Assembly (NCBI RefSeq): GCF_027271155.1
Contig: NZ_CP114542.1
Location: 248,001 to 312,000 of the forward strand
From: Brevundimonas subvibrioides
GTDB lineage: Bacteria; Pseudomonadota; Alphaproteobacteria; Caulobacterales; Caulobacteraceae
Length of the DNA: 64,000 nucleotides
Reading direction: 5' to 3'
Below the pieces are notes generated by a model. That model saw nothing but the letters and a program-made list of their open reading frames with translations. It did not search any database and was not told the origin of the DNA. This document shows positions 16,552 to 24,443 of this stretch, in pieces (position 1 is the first letter of the stretch; each line of letters begins with the position of its first letter). A program made the position numbers and the translations under genes.

Positions 16552-18483
16552 TCAGTTGGCCGGATTGTTGGCTTCGATAAAGGCCACTGTGGCGCTCAAC
16601 ATGCGTTGGCGTGTATCCGCCCGCGAAAGCCAATGATCCTCTCCGTCCAGTTCGACCAGTTCGACGGGCTTGCCGGCGCCACGCAGCGCTGCAGCCATGG
16701 CCGTGCTTTGACTGAAAGGCACCACGGTGTCGTCACGTCCGTGAATCAGCAGGATCGACGCATCGGCCTGCGCGGCCAGGAGGACCGGCGAGCGCGCGTC
16801 CAGCGACTGGTCCGAAGCGTTCCGGGCCCCCATGAATCGATTCCAGTAGCGATTGGCGGCATTGGCGTTCTGACCCATCCGATCCTCCGTCCAGCGCAGC
16901 ATCGCCCGCAGGTCCGACACCCCCGCGACCGAGACGGCGCAGCGATAAATGCCGGGGTCCAGGGTCGCCCCAGCCAGGGCGGCGTATCCGCCGTAGCTGG
17001 CTCCGACGATACAGACCCGCGCCGGGTCGATCACACCCTGGGTCGCCAGATACCGGACGCCATCCGACAGATCGGTCTGCATCTTCCTGCCCCACTCGCC
17101 ATAGCCAGCCTCCAGATGGGCCTGTCCGAGGCCCGACGAGCCCCGGAAGTTTGGCTGCAGCACCGCATAGCCGCGCGAGGCCAGGGCCTGGGCCCACCAG
17201 TCGAACTGAAGTTCGTCGCGCACCGCCGGGCCACCGTGAGGCAGGACCACCAGCGGAAGGCCCTGCGGGTCGGTGACGCCCGGCGGCAGGGTGAGATAGC
17301 CGGGGATCGTCAGGCCGTCGGCCGCCGGATAGGAAATCGGCCGGACCTCGCCCACCTGATCGGCTGTGATCTGTGGATACTGCTCGCCAAGCACGTCGGC
17401 GCGGCCCGCGTCCAGATCAACGAAGCTGAAGGTGCCGGCGTCGGTCGAGTTGGAGGTAAAGACAATGGCCTGTCGCAGGTCGTCGCTCCATGATGCCAGC
17501 TGTGGGTTACGGCCCTCGAAGGCCCGCCCGATCGAGCGCCAGACCCTTGCGGCTGCGGGGTCGCTGAACTCATAACGCCAGCCCTCGGCCTCGCGCCAGG
17601 CCGCGCCGATCAACCGCCCCGTGGCCGGGTGGTAGATCAGGCTGTCGGGCTCGCCTTCGAACGGCAAAGGCCGCCAGGTGCCGTCCAGTCCCATCAGTCG
17701 CCAAACCTTGGCGGAGGCCTCGTCCGGCTTGGCGAAAATCGTGACGCTGTCGCCATCCGGCCCCTCGCCACCGATCACGGGGCGATCGAGAAGGGCGGTG
17801 GTCGACCAGATGGTGGTCCAGAGGCCATTGGGTTGTTTTGCCTGCAGGGCCCATAGGCCCGTCTCTTCGCGATAACTGTAGCGAACAAGGCGACGACCAT
17901 CGGCGCTCAAGACGTAACCCCGCGTATTACGGGCATTTTCCTCCAGTCGCCTTGGGTTCATCGACACCGGATCGATGGCGTAGAGGTCGAGGTTGTAGTC
18001 GTCGCCGCTCTGGGCCTCGATCACGACGCGCGGCTGACCATCGATGCGATAAGCCCCGAAGGAGTAGAGAATACGCAGAACGCCGGGCAGGCGCTCGAAC
18101 ACCGAGGTGATCCTGCGCGTCTCGAGGCTGTAGACCTGCCCGAAGGAGAGCTCCGCCTGATCGCCTGTCGGCAACCTCTGGGTCGATGAGGTCACGGCCA
18201 GCACGTGCCCATCGCCCACCCACGACAGATCGCGCACCTTGGCGTCGCCGATGCGGGCACCGCCCAGAATCACGCCACCCGGAACCGTGTGGATCAGCAT
18301 AAGGCGCTGTTCGCCCTCGGTGGTAACAAGCGCCAGCCGCTCGCCGTCCGCAGACAGGGAAGCCAGTTCGAACGCTGGAAGCCGTCCGTAGATGTCGAGG
18401 GGAGGCGGGGTCGGCGCCTGGGCGCGTGCGGCGGAGGCGGACAGCAGCGTCGCGGCGATCAGAACCGAAGCGATACGAAACAT
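16552..18483 (-). CDS. Exported S9-family (prolyl oligopeptidase-type) peptidase
   Basis: A 643-aa protein with a signal peptide (MFRIASVLIAATLLSASAARAQ), a beta-propeller domain and a C-terminal alpha/beta-hydrolase domain. The nucleophile is Ser496 (GASYGGYAAL), the Asp is in LIHGRDDTVVPFS and the His in GEDHWLSR. This is the S9 acylaminoacyl/dipeptidyl-peptidase type, probably periplasmic. A close paralogue lies immediately upstream (18752-20740) in the same orientation. The start is the ATG that opens the signal peptide. Confidence 0.9.
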   Translation of the reverse strand: MFRIASVLIAATLLSASAARAQAPTPPPLDIYGRLPAFELASLSADGERLALVTTEGEQRLMLIHTVPGGVILGGARIGDAKVRDLSWVGDGHVLAVTSSTQRLPTGDQAELSFGQVYSLETRRITSVFERLPGVLRILYSFGAYRIDGQPRVVIEAQSGDDYNLDLYAIDPVSMNPRRLEENARNTRGYVLSADGRRLVRYSYREETGLWALQAKQPNGLWTTIWSTTALLDRPVIGGEGPDGDSVTIFAKPDEASAKVWRLMGLDGTWRPLPFEGEPDSLIYHPATGRLIGAAWREAEGWRYEFSDPAAARVWRSIGRAFEGRNPQLASWSDDLRQAIVFTSNSTDAGTFSFVDLDAGRADVLGEQYPQITADQVGEVRPISYPAADGLTIPGYLTLPPGVTDPQGLPLVVLPHGGPAVRDELQFDWWAQALASRGYAVLQPNFRGSSGLGQAHLEAGYGEWGRKMQTDLSDGVRYLATQGVIDPARVCIVGASYGGYAALAGATLDPGIYRCAVSVAGVSDLRAMLRWTEDRMGQNANAANRYWNRFMGARNASDQSLDARSPVLLAAQADASILLIHGRDDTVVPFSQSTAMAAALRGAGKPVELVELDGEDHWLSRADTRQRMLSATVAFIEANNPAN

Positions 18484-18751
18484 GGGTAGCTCGAACACTG
18501 TGAATGCATCCCGTGTATCACGCATGACGCGAACAAGCTTCGCCTACGCGCGATCGGGCATGAAAGCCGCCGGGGCGTTGCAAAGACGTAACGTCGGTCC
18601 TTCGTTGGACGGGCTGTATGCAACATTGTTCGACGACGGATCTATCGCGTTGAAAACGAGGCAAAAGTCTAAAGAACGGCAAGGTCGACGCCAGGCAATG
18701 GCCACCATCAGTTCAGGCGACAGGGGCGTGCGGGTGGCGAGATCCGGAGGG
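18484..18751. other. Intergenic gap between the two S9 peptidase genes
   Basis: 268 bp without a convincing gene. It includes a locally AT-richer stretch around 18655-18690 (cgaggcaaaagtctaaagaac). Frames that cross it are antisense shadows. It probably holds the promoter of the downstream paralogue, but I see no clear -35/-10 pair. Confidence 0.4.
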
Positions 18752-20740
18752 TCAGTCGGGCGGATTGTTGTGCTGGAGAAAGGCCACCGAAGCGGTCAGC
18801 ATGCGCAGACGCGTGTCCGAGCGTGACAGCCAGTGGTCTTCGCCCTCGAGTTCCATCAGCTCCACCGGCTTGCCCGCCTGCCGCAAGGCCTCCGCCATGG
18901 CGCGGCTCTGCGAGATCGGCACGACGGTATCGTCCCGACCATGGATCAGCAGGATGGGCGCGTCCGCCTGGTCGGCCAGCCGGGCCGGAGATCGCGCATC
19001 CAGGGACCGATCTCTGGGGCCGTCACCGCCCATGAACCGGTTCCAGTAGCGGACGCTGTCGTTGTCGCGACGGGTGCCGCGGTCGGCCGCATAGTCGACC
19101 ATCTGGCGCAGATCGGAGACGCCGGCGACGCTGACGGCGCAGCGATAGACGCCCCGGTCCAGCGTCGGACCCGCCAGGGCCGCATAGCCACCATAGCTGG
19201 CCCCCACGATACAGACGCGACCGGGGTCCACGATCCCCAGCGCCGTCAGGTGGCGGACCCCGTCCGACAGGTCGGTCTGCATCTTCCGCCCCCATTCGCC
19301 AAAGCCGGCCTCGAGAAAGGCTTCGCCATAACCGGTCGATCCCCTGAAGTTGACCTGCAGCACCGCGTAACCACGGGATGCCAGGGCCTGGCCCCACCAA
19401 TCGAACTCATACCTGTCGCGGGACGCGGGTCCGCCGTGCACGAGGACGACCAGTGGAAGGGACCGCGCCTCCCGACCCGGGGGCGTCGTCAGATAACCGT
19501 GGATTTCAAGACCATCGGCCGCCGTATAGGACAGGGGGGCGATGGGTCCGACCGCCGACGGCGGGACACCGGCGTAGGCCTGGCCGACGGTCACGACGGT
19601 CCCGGCACCCCCATCCACGAGGTGATAGGAACCGGAATCGCCCGAACCGCTGGTGAAGACGACCGCTGAACGAAGATCGTCGCTCCAGCTGCTCAGCGAC
19701 GGCCGGGTGCCGGGAAACGCCTCTTTGACCGAAGCCCACAAGCGGGCGGCCTCATCGTCCGCGAACAGATAGTCCCGCCCATCGTCTTCAAGTCGGGATG
19801 CCCCGATCAGACGGCCCGAGCCGGGATGGAAGATAAGGGCGGTCGGCTCAAAATCGAACCGGAGCGGTCGCCAGACGCCCGTGGCCAGACTGACGTCGAA
19901 GAAATCGGCGTCTTCCCGACCCTCCCGGCCGAGATCCGGCCGATCGGCGGCGACGATGACGCTGTCGCCGTTCAACCCCAGCCCCTGCAAGGACGGCAGG
20001 TCGATCGGTGCCGTCGTACGCCATGTTTCCTGGAGCTCCCCTTCCTGCCGCAGATGCAGGCTCCAGACCTGGGTTCGTTCATCGTACCGGCTACGGGCAA
20101 CGGACTGACCGGATGAGTCCAGGACGTATTCGTCCACGTCGCGTTCCATCGCCTCTGCCCGGCGCGCCCGACCCGATCGTGGATCGACGCGATAGAGATC
20201 CCGACCGCGCGGGCTCTGGAACGAATGGGTTCGGACGAACACAGCTGGATTGCCATCGACTGTGGCCACGTCGACCGGCCCCATCAGGACCGGAAACAGG
20301 CCTGCGGTCGGTTCCAGCATCTGGACCACGCGCTGCGCGGTGAGATCATAGATCTGGCCTATGCTCAGTTCGCGACGGAAGATGCCGATCTCGGGCAGGG
20401 TCTGGGTGGTTGAACTGGTGATCAGCACATGATCGTCGTCGATCCATCGCAGGTCCCGCACCTTGGCGTCGCCGACCTCCAATCGACCCAGCGAGACGAC
20501 CGGCGTCGTGTCGATGACCGACAGAATGCGCCGCTCCCCCACCACCGAGATGAAGGCCAGACGCCGACCGGAGCGCGAAAGCTGAACGAATTCGAGCGAC
20601 GGCAGGGCACCGTATGCGGCCAGCGGGGGAACCTCGGCCGCCGTCTCCTGTGGTACCGTCCGGGCTGTCGCCGCCTGTGGCACCCCCAACATCAGCCCGA
20701 CGGCAAACAGCCTAACGAACGCCGAAGACCACCTGGACAT
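18752..20740 (-). CDS. Exported S9-family peptidase, tandem paralogue
   Basis: A 662-aa protein with the same architecture as the gene at 16552: signal peptide (SSAFVRLFAVGLMLGVPQAATA), propeller and hydrolase domain. The catalytic residues are Ser515 (GASYGGYAAL), Asp in LIHGRDDTVVPIS and His in GEDHWLSR. Whole stretches are shared with the neighbour (EWGRKMQTDLSDGVR, RGYAVLQ.NFRGS), so the two genes arose by tandem duplication. A 268-bp gap separates them. Confidence 0.9.
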   Translation of the reverse strand: MSRWSSAFVRLFAVGLMLGVPQAATARTVPQETAAEVPPLAAYGALPSLEFVQLSRSGRRLAFISVVGERRILSVIDTTPVVSLGRLEVGDAKVRDLRWIDDDHVLITSSTTQTLPEIGIFRRELSIGQIYDLTAQRVVQMLEPTAGLFPVLMGPVDVATVDGNPAVFVRTHSFQSPRGRDLYRVDPRSGRARRAEAMERDVDEYVLDSSGQSVARSRYDERTQVWSLHLRQEGELQETWRTTAPIDLPSLQGLGLNGDSVIVAADRPDLGREGREDADFFDVSLATGVWRPLRFDFEPTALIFHPGSGRLIGASRLEDDGRDYLFADDEAARLWASVKEAFPGTRPSLSSWSDDLRSAVVFTSGSGDSGSYHLVDGGAGTVVTVGQAYAGVPPSAVGPIAPLSYTAADGLEIHGYLTTPPGREARSLPLVVLVHGGPASRDRYEFDWWGQALASRGYAVLQVNFRGSTGYGEAFLEAGFGEWGRKMQTDLSDGVRHLTALGIVDPGRVCIVGASYGGYAALAGPTLDRGVYRCAVSVAGVSDLRQMVDYAADRGTRRDNDSVRYWNRFMGGDGPRDRSLDARSPARLADQADAPILLIHGRDDTVVPISQSRAMAEALRQAGKPVELMELEGEDHWLSRSDTRLRMLTASVAFLQHNNPPD

Positions 20741-20863
20741 CCTATGAGCCCCCACCCTTTTCGTGGCACCAACCCTCGCGTGCCGTCAGGCAATGCGCAA
20801 GGTCTGGTTCGACCAGAACGCCGGCGGGGTTGTCGGGCGTCCAGACCGCGTGGTCCCGGGCGG

Positions 20864-21385
20864 TTACTTCGGCGCCAGGATCATGATCATCTGGCGGCCT
20901 TCCATGCGGGGCGCATATTCGACCTTGGCGATCTCGTCGAAGTCGGCCTGGACCTTGTTCAGCAGCTTCATGCCCAGTTCGGGGTGGGCCATCTCGCGGC
21001 CGCGGAACCGCAGGGTCACCTTGACCTTGTCGCCCTCGTCGAAGAAGCGGTGCATGGCCTTGGCCTTCACCTCATAGTCGTGGACGTCGATGTTCGGGCG
21101 GAGCTTGATCTCTTTCAGCTCGACGACCTTCTGGCGCTTGCGGGCCTCAGCCTTCTTCTTCTGCTCCTGGAAGCGGAACTTGCCGTAATCGAGGATCTTG
21201 GCGACGGGCGGCTCCGACGTCGAGACGATCTGAACCAGATCCATGCCCGCCTCCTCGGCGGCCTCCAGCGCGGCGGATGTCGGCATCACCCCCTGCTTCT
21301 CGCCGTTCTGATCGATCAGCAGAACGCGCGGTGCGCGGATGTCCTGGTTCATAGGGGGGCCGTCCTTGGTGGGCGGCTGGTTCAT
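20864..21385 (-). CDS. infC: Translation initiation factor IF-3
   Basis: A 173-aa protein. The N-domain contains [17 protein letters not shown] and [14 protein letters not shown] basic linker ([21 protein letters not shown]) leads to the C-domain, with [20 protein letters not shown]-3 checks initiator tRNA and codon choice on the 30S subunit. The start at [10 protein letters not shown] gives a short extension seen in Caulobacter-type IF-3; a second MNQ at residue 12 is an alternative. The usual partners rpmI and rplT are 5.8 kb downstream. Confidence 0.96.
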   Translation of the reverse strand: MNQPPTKDGPPMNQDIRAPRVLLIDQNGEKQGVMPTSAALEAAEEAGMDLVQIVSTSEPPVAKILDYGKFRFQEQKKKAEARKRQKVVELKEIKLRPNIDVHDYEVKAKAMHRFFDEGDKVKVTLRFRGREMAHPELGMKLLNKVQADFDEIAKVEYAPRMEGRQMIMILAPK

Positions 21386-21507
21386 CGGACGGCGAATGAG
21401 CGTCGTTTCCTTGTGTTTCTGAAAGCGCAGTGATGTCGCAGGGGACAGCGCACGGCATACCGCCGCGTTCCCTCACAAAGCGTATATGCCCGCGAAACGG
21501 CCGTTCT

Positions 21508-22479
21508 TCAAGGCGTGACGGGGGGCTGGTCGCCAATCCAGCGGTCATGCAGCGCGATCACGGCCTCGAAGACACGCTGGGTGGTCAGGGCCTCGATGGG
21601 CGCGAACTCGCCCCGGTTCGGGTTGGAGGCGGCGATCGCGGTGCGCGGGCCGCGCGGACCGTACAGCCACCATTCGGTCGGGCCGAACAGACCCAGGGTC
21701 GGTTTCCCCGCTGCGGCGGCCACATGCATCAGGCCGGAATCGTTGCCCACGAACAGGGCCGCCCGGTCGATGGCGGCGGCCGAACACAGGATGTCGCCCC
21801 GGCCCACGCAATCGATACCGCGCGGACCGGCCGCCTCCAGCGCCGGGGTCGCGGGCGGCCGGTCGCCGGGTCCGCCCACGGGCATGAACCGCCAGCCCTC
21901 GAAGCGCGGCTCGGCCTTCAGCCTCTCGACCAGCTCGCCCCAGCGGTTGGCGGGCCAGCTCTTGCCCGGCTGATGGGCGATGGGCGCCAATGCCATGATG
22001 GGGGGCGCGATGATCGGGCCGGGCACCGTCTCCAGCTGCGGGTCGATCACGGCCGCCGCCTCGGCCCGGGCCCGGTCGTCGATGAAGAGCTCCGGCTCCA
22101 GCGGCCGGTCGGATCCCATCAGGCGCGAGACCATCTCCACCTTGGGCAGTCCGGTCTCCCAGCGCCGGTTGTAGACCACCCGCCGGTCGGCCCGGACCAG
22201 ATAGGCCAGGGCCGATCCGCGAATGTCGATCACCAGGGCCCAGCGGGTGCCGACGACCTGTCGCCACAGCTCCAGCCAGTGTCCGGCGGCCTTCTTCTTG
22301 TCCAGCACGATGACCCGCTCCACCCCCGGCACCGAGCGGAAGAAGGGCGCGGGCGGGCGACCACAGGCGACGGTGATTTCGGCCCCGGGTACCTGACGCG
22401 CGATCTCTCGCAGGATCCCCGACGAGATCACGCAGTCGCCGATGCGGTTGGAGGTGACGAACAGGACCTTGTTGCTCAT
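21508..22479 (-). CDS. Glycosyltransferase family 9 (heptosyltransferase-like)
   Basis: A 323-aa GT-B fold enzyme. The N-domain starts KVLFVTSNRIGDCVISSGIL, with the GD motif typical of ADP-heptose:LPS transferases. The C-domain has FVGNDSGLMHVAAAAGKPTL and LFGPTEWWLYGP, the nucleotide-sugar-binding block. It probably adds a sugar to lipopolysaccharide core or O-antigen. The gene is solitary, and its start is 41 bp from the divergent hydrolase gene. The exact acceptor cannot be inferred. Confidence 0.83.
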   Translation of the reverse strand: MSNKVLFVTSNRIGDCVISSGILREIARQVPGAEITVACGRPPAPFFRSVPGVERVIVLDKKKAAGHWLELWRQVVGTRWALVIDIRGSALAYLVRADRRVVYNRRWETGLPKVEMVSRLMGSDRPLEPELFIDDRARAEAAAVIDPQLETVPGPIIAPPIMALAPIAHQPGKSWPANRWGELVERLKAEPRFEGWRFMPVGGPGDRPPATPALEAAGPRGIDCVGRGDILCSAAAIDRAALFVGNDSGLMHVAAAAGKPTLGLFGPTEWWLYGPRGPRTAIAASNPNRGEFAPIEALTTQRVFEAVIALHDRWIGDQPPVTP

Positions 22480-22520
22480 GAAGGGGTCATATCGTCCTCC
22501 GTCACGAAGCGCGAGCCGCC

Positions 22521-23255
22521 ATGATCCAGACCCTCACCCGCCCCGACCGCGAGACCCTGGCCTTCAAGCGGGTCGAGGGGACCGGCCCGACCGTTCTTTG
22601 GATCGGCGGCTTCCGCTCCGACATGGAGGGCACCAAGGCGCTGGCGCTGGACCTCGCCGCCCGCGAGCGGGGCTGGACCTTCGTCCGTTACGACCATTTC
22701 GCCCACGGGCGCTCCTCGGGCGACTGGCGACAGGCGACCATCGGGCGCTGGCGCGAGGATGCGATCGGCCTGATCGACAGCATCGACGGCCCGGTCCTCC
22801 CGGTCGGCTCGTCGATGGGGGGCTGGATCAGCCTGCTCGCCGCCCTGGCCCGGCCCGAGCGGATGGCAGGGCTGGTGCTGGTCAATCCGGCCCAGGATTT
22901 CACCGAACGCCTGATGTGGCCGTCCCTGCCCGATCACGTCCGCCAGGCCATCCTGCGCGACGGCGAGGCGACGATCGTGGAACCGGGGCTGGGCGAATAC
23001 GTCCTGACGGCACGGATGTTCGAGGAGGCGCGCGACTGGCTGCTGCTGGACGCGCCCATTGCCATCACGGCTCCGGTCCATGTGCTGCAGGGTCGCGCCG
23101 ACGAGACCGTGCCCTGGACCCATGCGATGCGGCTGGTGGAACGGCTGACCGGGGGCGACGTGCGGCTGGACCTGATCGAGGGGGGCGACCACCGCCTGTC
23201 GGCCCCGAAGGACCTCGACCGCCTGATCGCGGCCGTGGCGGGAATGCGGGGCTAG
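22521..23255 (+). CDS. Alpha/beta hydrolase
   Basis: A 244-aa serine hydrolase without a signal peptide. The nucleophile elbow is GSSMGGW, the acid is in LQGRADETVPW and the His in GGDHRLS. WIGGFRSDMEGTKA at the oxyanion loop resembles the ABHD10/acyl-thioesterase group. The physiological substrate is unknown. Its TAG overlaps the stop codon of the convergent NifU gene (shared CTAG). Confidence 0.82.
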   Translation: MIQTLTRPDRETLAFKRVEGTGPTVLWIGGFRSDMEGTKALALDLAARERGWTFVRYDHFAHGRSSGDWRQATIGRWREDAIGLIDSIDGPVLPVGSSMGGWISLLAALARPERMAGLVLVNPAQDFTERLMWPSLPDHVRQAILRDGEATIVEPGLGEYVLTARMFEEARDWLLLDAPIAITAPVHVLQGRADETVPWTHAMRLVERLTGGDVRLDLIEGGDHRLSAPKDLDRLIAAVAGMRG

Positions 23256-23809
23256 ATCACCTGCTCGACGCTGGTCACCTCGGGGACGTAGTGGCGCATC
23301 ATCTGCTCGACGCCCGCCTTCAGCGTCATGGCCGAGGACGGACAGCCGGCGCAGGCCCCGCGCATCCGCAGGCGCAGCACGCCGCTTTCCTCGTCGAAGG
23401 CGTCGAACAGGATGTCCCCGCCGTCCTGGGCCACGGCCGGGCGGATGCGGCTGTCGAGCAGCGATTTGATCTCGGCCACGATGTCGGAGTCTTCCTCCGC
23501 AGGGTCGACCGCATCGGCGCTGTCGCGCATCAGGGGCACGCCCGAGACGAAGTGATCCATGATCACCGACAGGATCTCGGGCTTCATCTCGCTCCAGTCG
23601 CGGCCATGACCGGCGCGGGTGACCGAGATATGGTCGCCGCCGAAGAAGACACCGGTCACGTCCTCGATCTGGAACAGCGCCTCGGCGAGCGGCGAGGCCG
23701 TCGCCTGGTCGATGCTGAGGAATTCGCGTGAGCCGCCCGGGGCCACATCGCGTCCCGGCAGGAACTTCAGCGCATTGGGGTTCGGGGTCGGTTCGGTCTG
23801 GATGAACAT
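23252..23809 (-). CDS. NifU-family Fe-S scaffold/carrier protein (Nfu type)
   Basis: A 185-aa protein. The N-terminal Nfu_N domain starts MFIQTEPTPNPNALKFLPGR and includes GVFFGGDHISVTR. The C-terminal NifU domain has DGGDILFDAF and the Fe-S ligand pair CAGC (GACAGCPSS). It is predicted to deliver 4Fe-4S clusters to apoproteins, as mitochondrial NFU1 does. The start is well supported by the conserved N-terminus; the ORF extends 16 codons further. Confidence 0.9.
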   Translation of the reverse strand: MFIQTEPTPNPNALKFLPGRDVAPGGSREFLSIDQATASPLAEALFQIEDVTGVFFGGDHISVTRAGHGRDWSEMKPEILSVIMDHFVSGVPLMRDSADAVDPAEEDSDIVAEIKSLLDSRIRPAVAQDGGDILFDAFDEESGVLRLRMRGACAGCPSSAMTLKAGVEQMMRHYVPEVTSVEQVI

Positions 23810-23896
23810 GAGCGAGAAATGCGCCTGCTGCCCAGCGCATTCAAGACCCGCGCTCAAGCAGCGAGCGCCCGCGGCGCGAGCGGTAGCGCCCTGATC

Positions 23897-24364
23897 CTAC
23901 GCCAGATCCTCGATCTCGGCATCCGTCAGTTCGCCCGGCACGATGGTGACCGGCAGCTTGCGACCCCCGAAGGCCGCGCCCTGCTTCAGCACGCCCGACA
24001 CCAGCGGCCCGGGTCCGCGCGACCCACCGCCGGCCGCCAGCACCAGGATCTTGATGTCCGGGTCCTCGCCGCAGACCTTGCGGATCGCGGCCTGGGGTTC
24101 GCCCTCCTCGATCAGGAAGATGGGCGCGGCCCCGGACCGGGTCTGCGCCTCCTCGCCAAGACGGGTCAGCAAGGCTTCGGCCTCGGCCCGCTGCTCGCGC
24201 TGGATCTGTTCGCGCACGCCCGCCCACTGCTCGTCCGACCCGCCGGGGATGATCCGCAGCAGAGCGACCCGGCCGCCAGTCGACCGGGCTCGCCGGGCGG
24301 CATAGCGCAGCGCCGCCTCGAACTCGGGGCTGTCGTCAACGACGACCAGGAACTTTCTGGGCAT
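23897..24364 (-). CDS. Universal stress protein (UspA family)
   Basis: A 155-aa single Usp domain. It starts RKFLVVVDDSPEFEAALRYAARRA, with the conserved Asp at the first strand end. The C-terminal GGGSRGPGPLVSGVLKQG approximates the ATP-binding G-2x-G-9x-G(S/T) motif, followed by LPVTIVPG. It is 79 bp downstream of the glutamate dehydrogenase gene on the same strand. Confidence 0.87.
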   Translation of the reverse strand: MPRKFLVVVDDSPEFEAALRYAARRARSTGGRVALLRIIPGGSDEQWAGVREQIQREQRAEAEALLTRLGEEAQTRSGAAPIFLIEEGEPQAAIRKVCGEDPDIKILVLAAGGGSRGPGPLVSGVLKQGAAFGGRKLPVTIVPGELTDAEIEDLA

Positions 24365-24443
24365 GTGCTTTCTCCACGGCGCGCGCGCCTGCGCTCAAGT
24401 AGCGCGAAGCGCGCTAGCGCCACCAGCCCGGAGTGTGACGGCA

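Noticed and set aside
18392..18826. A 144-aa plus-strand frame across the gap between the S9 peptidases
   Set aside because: Most of it is antisense to the two peptidase genes. There is no ribosome site and no recognisable domain.
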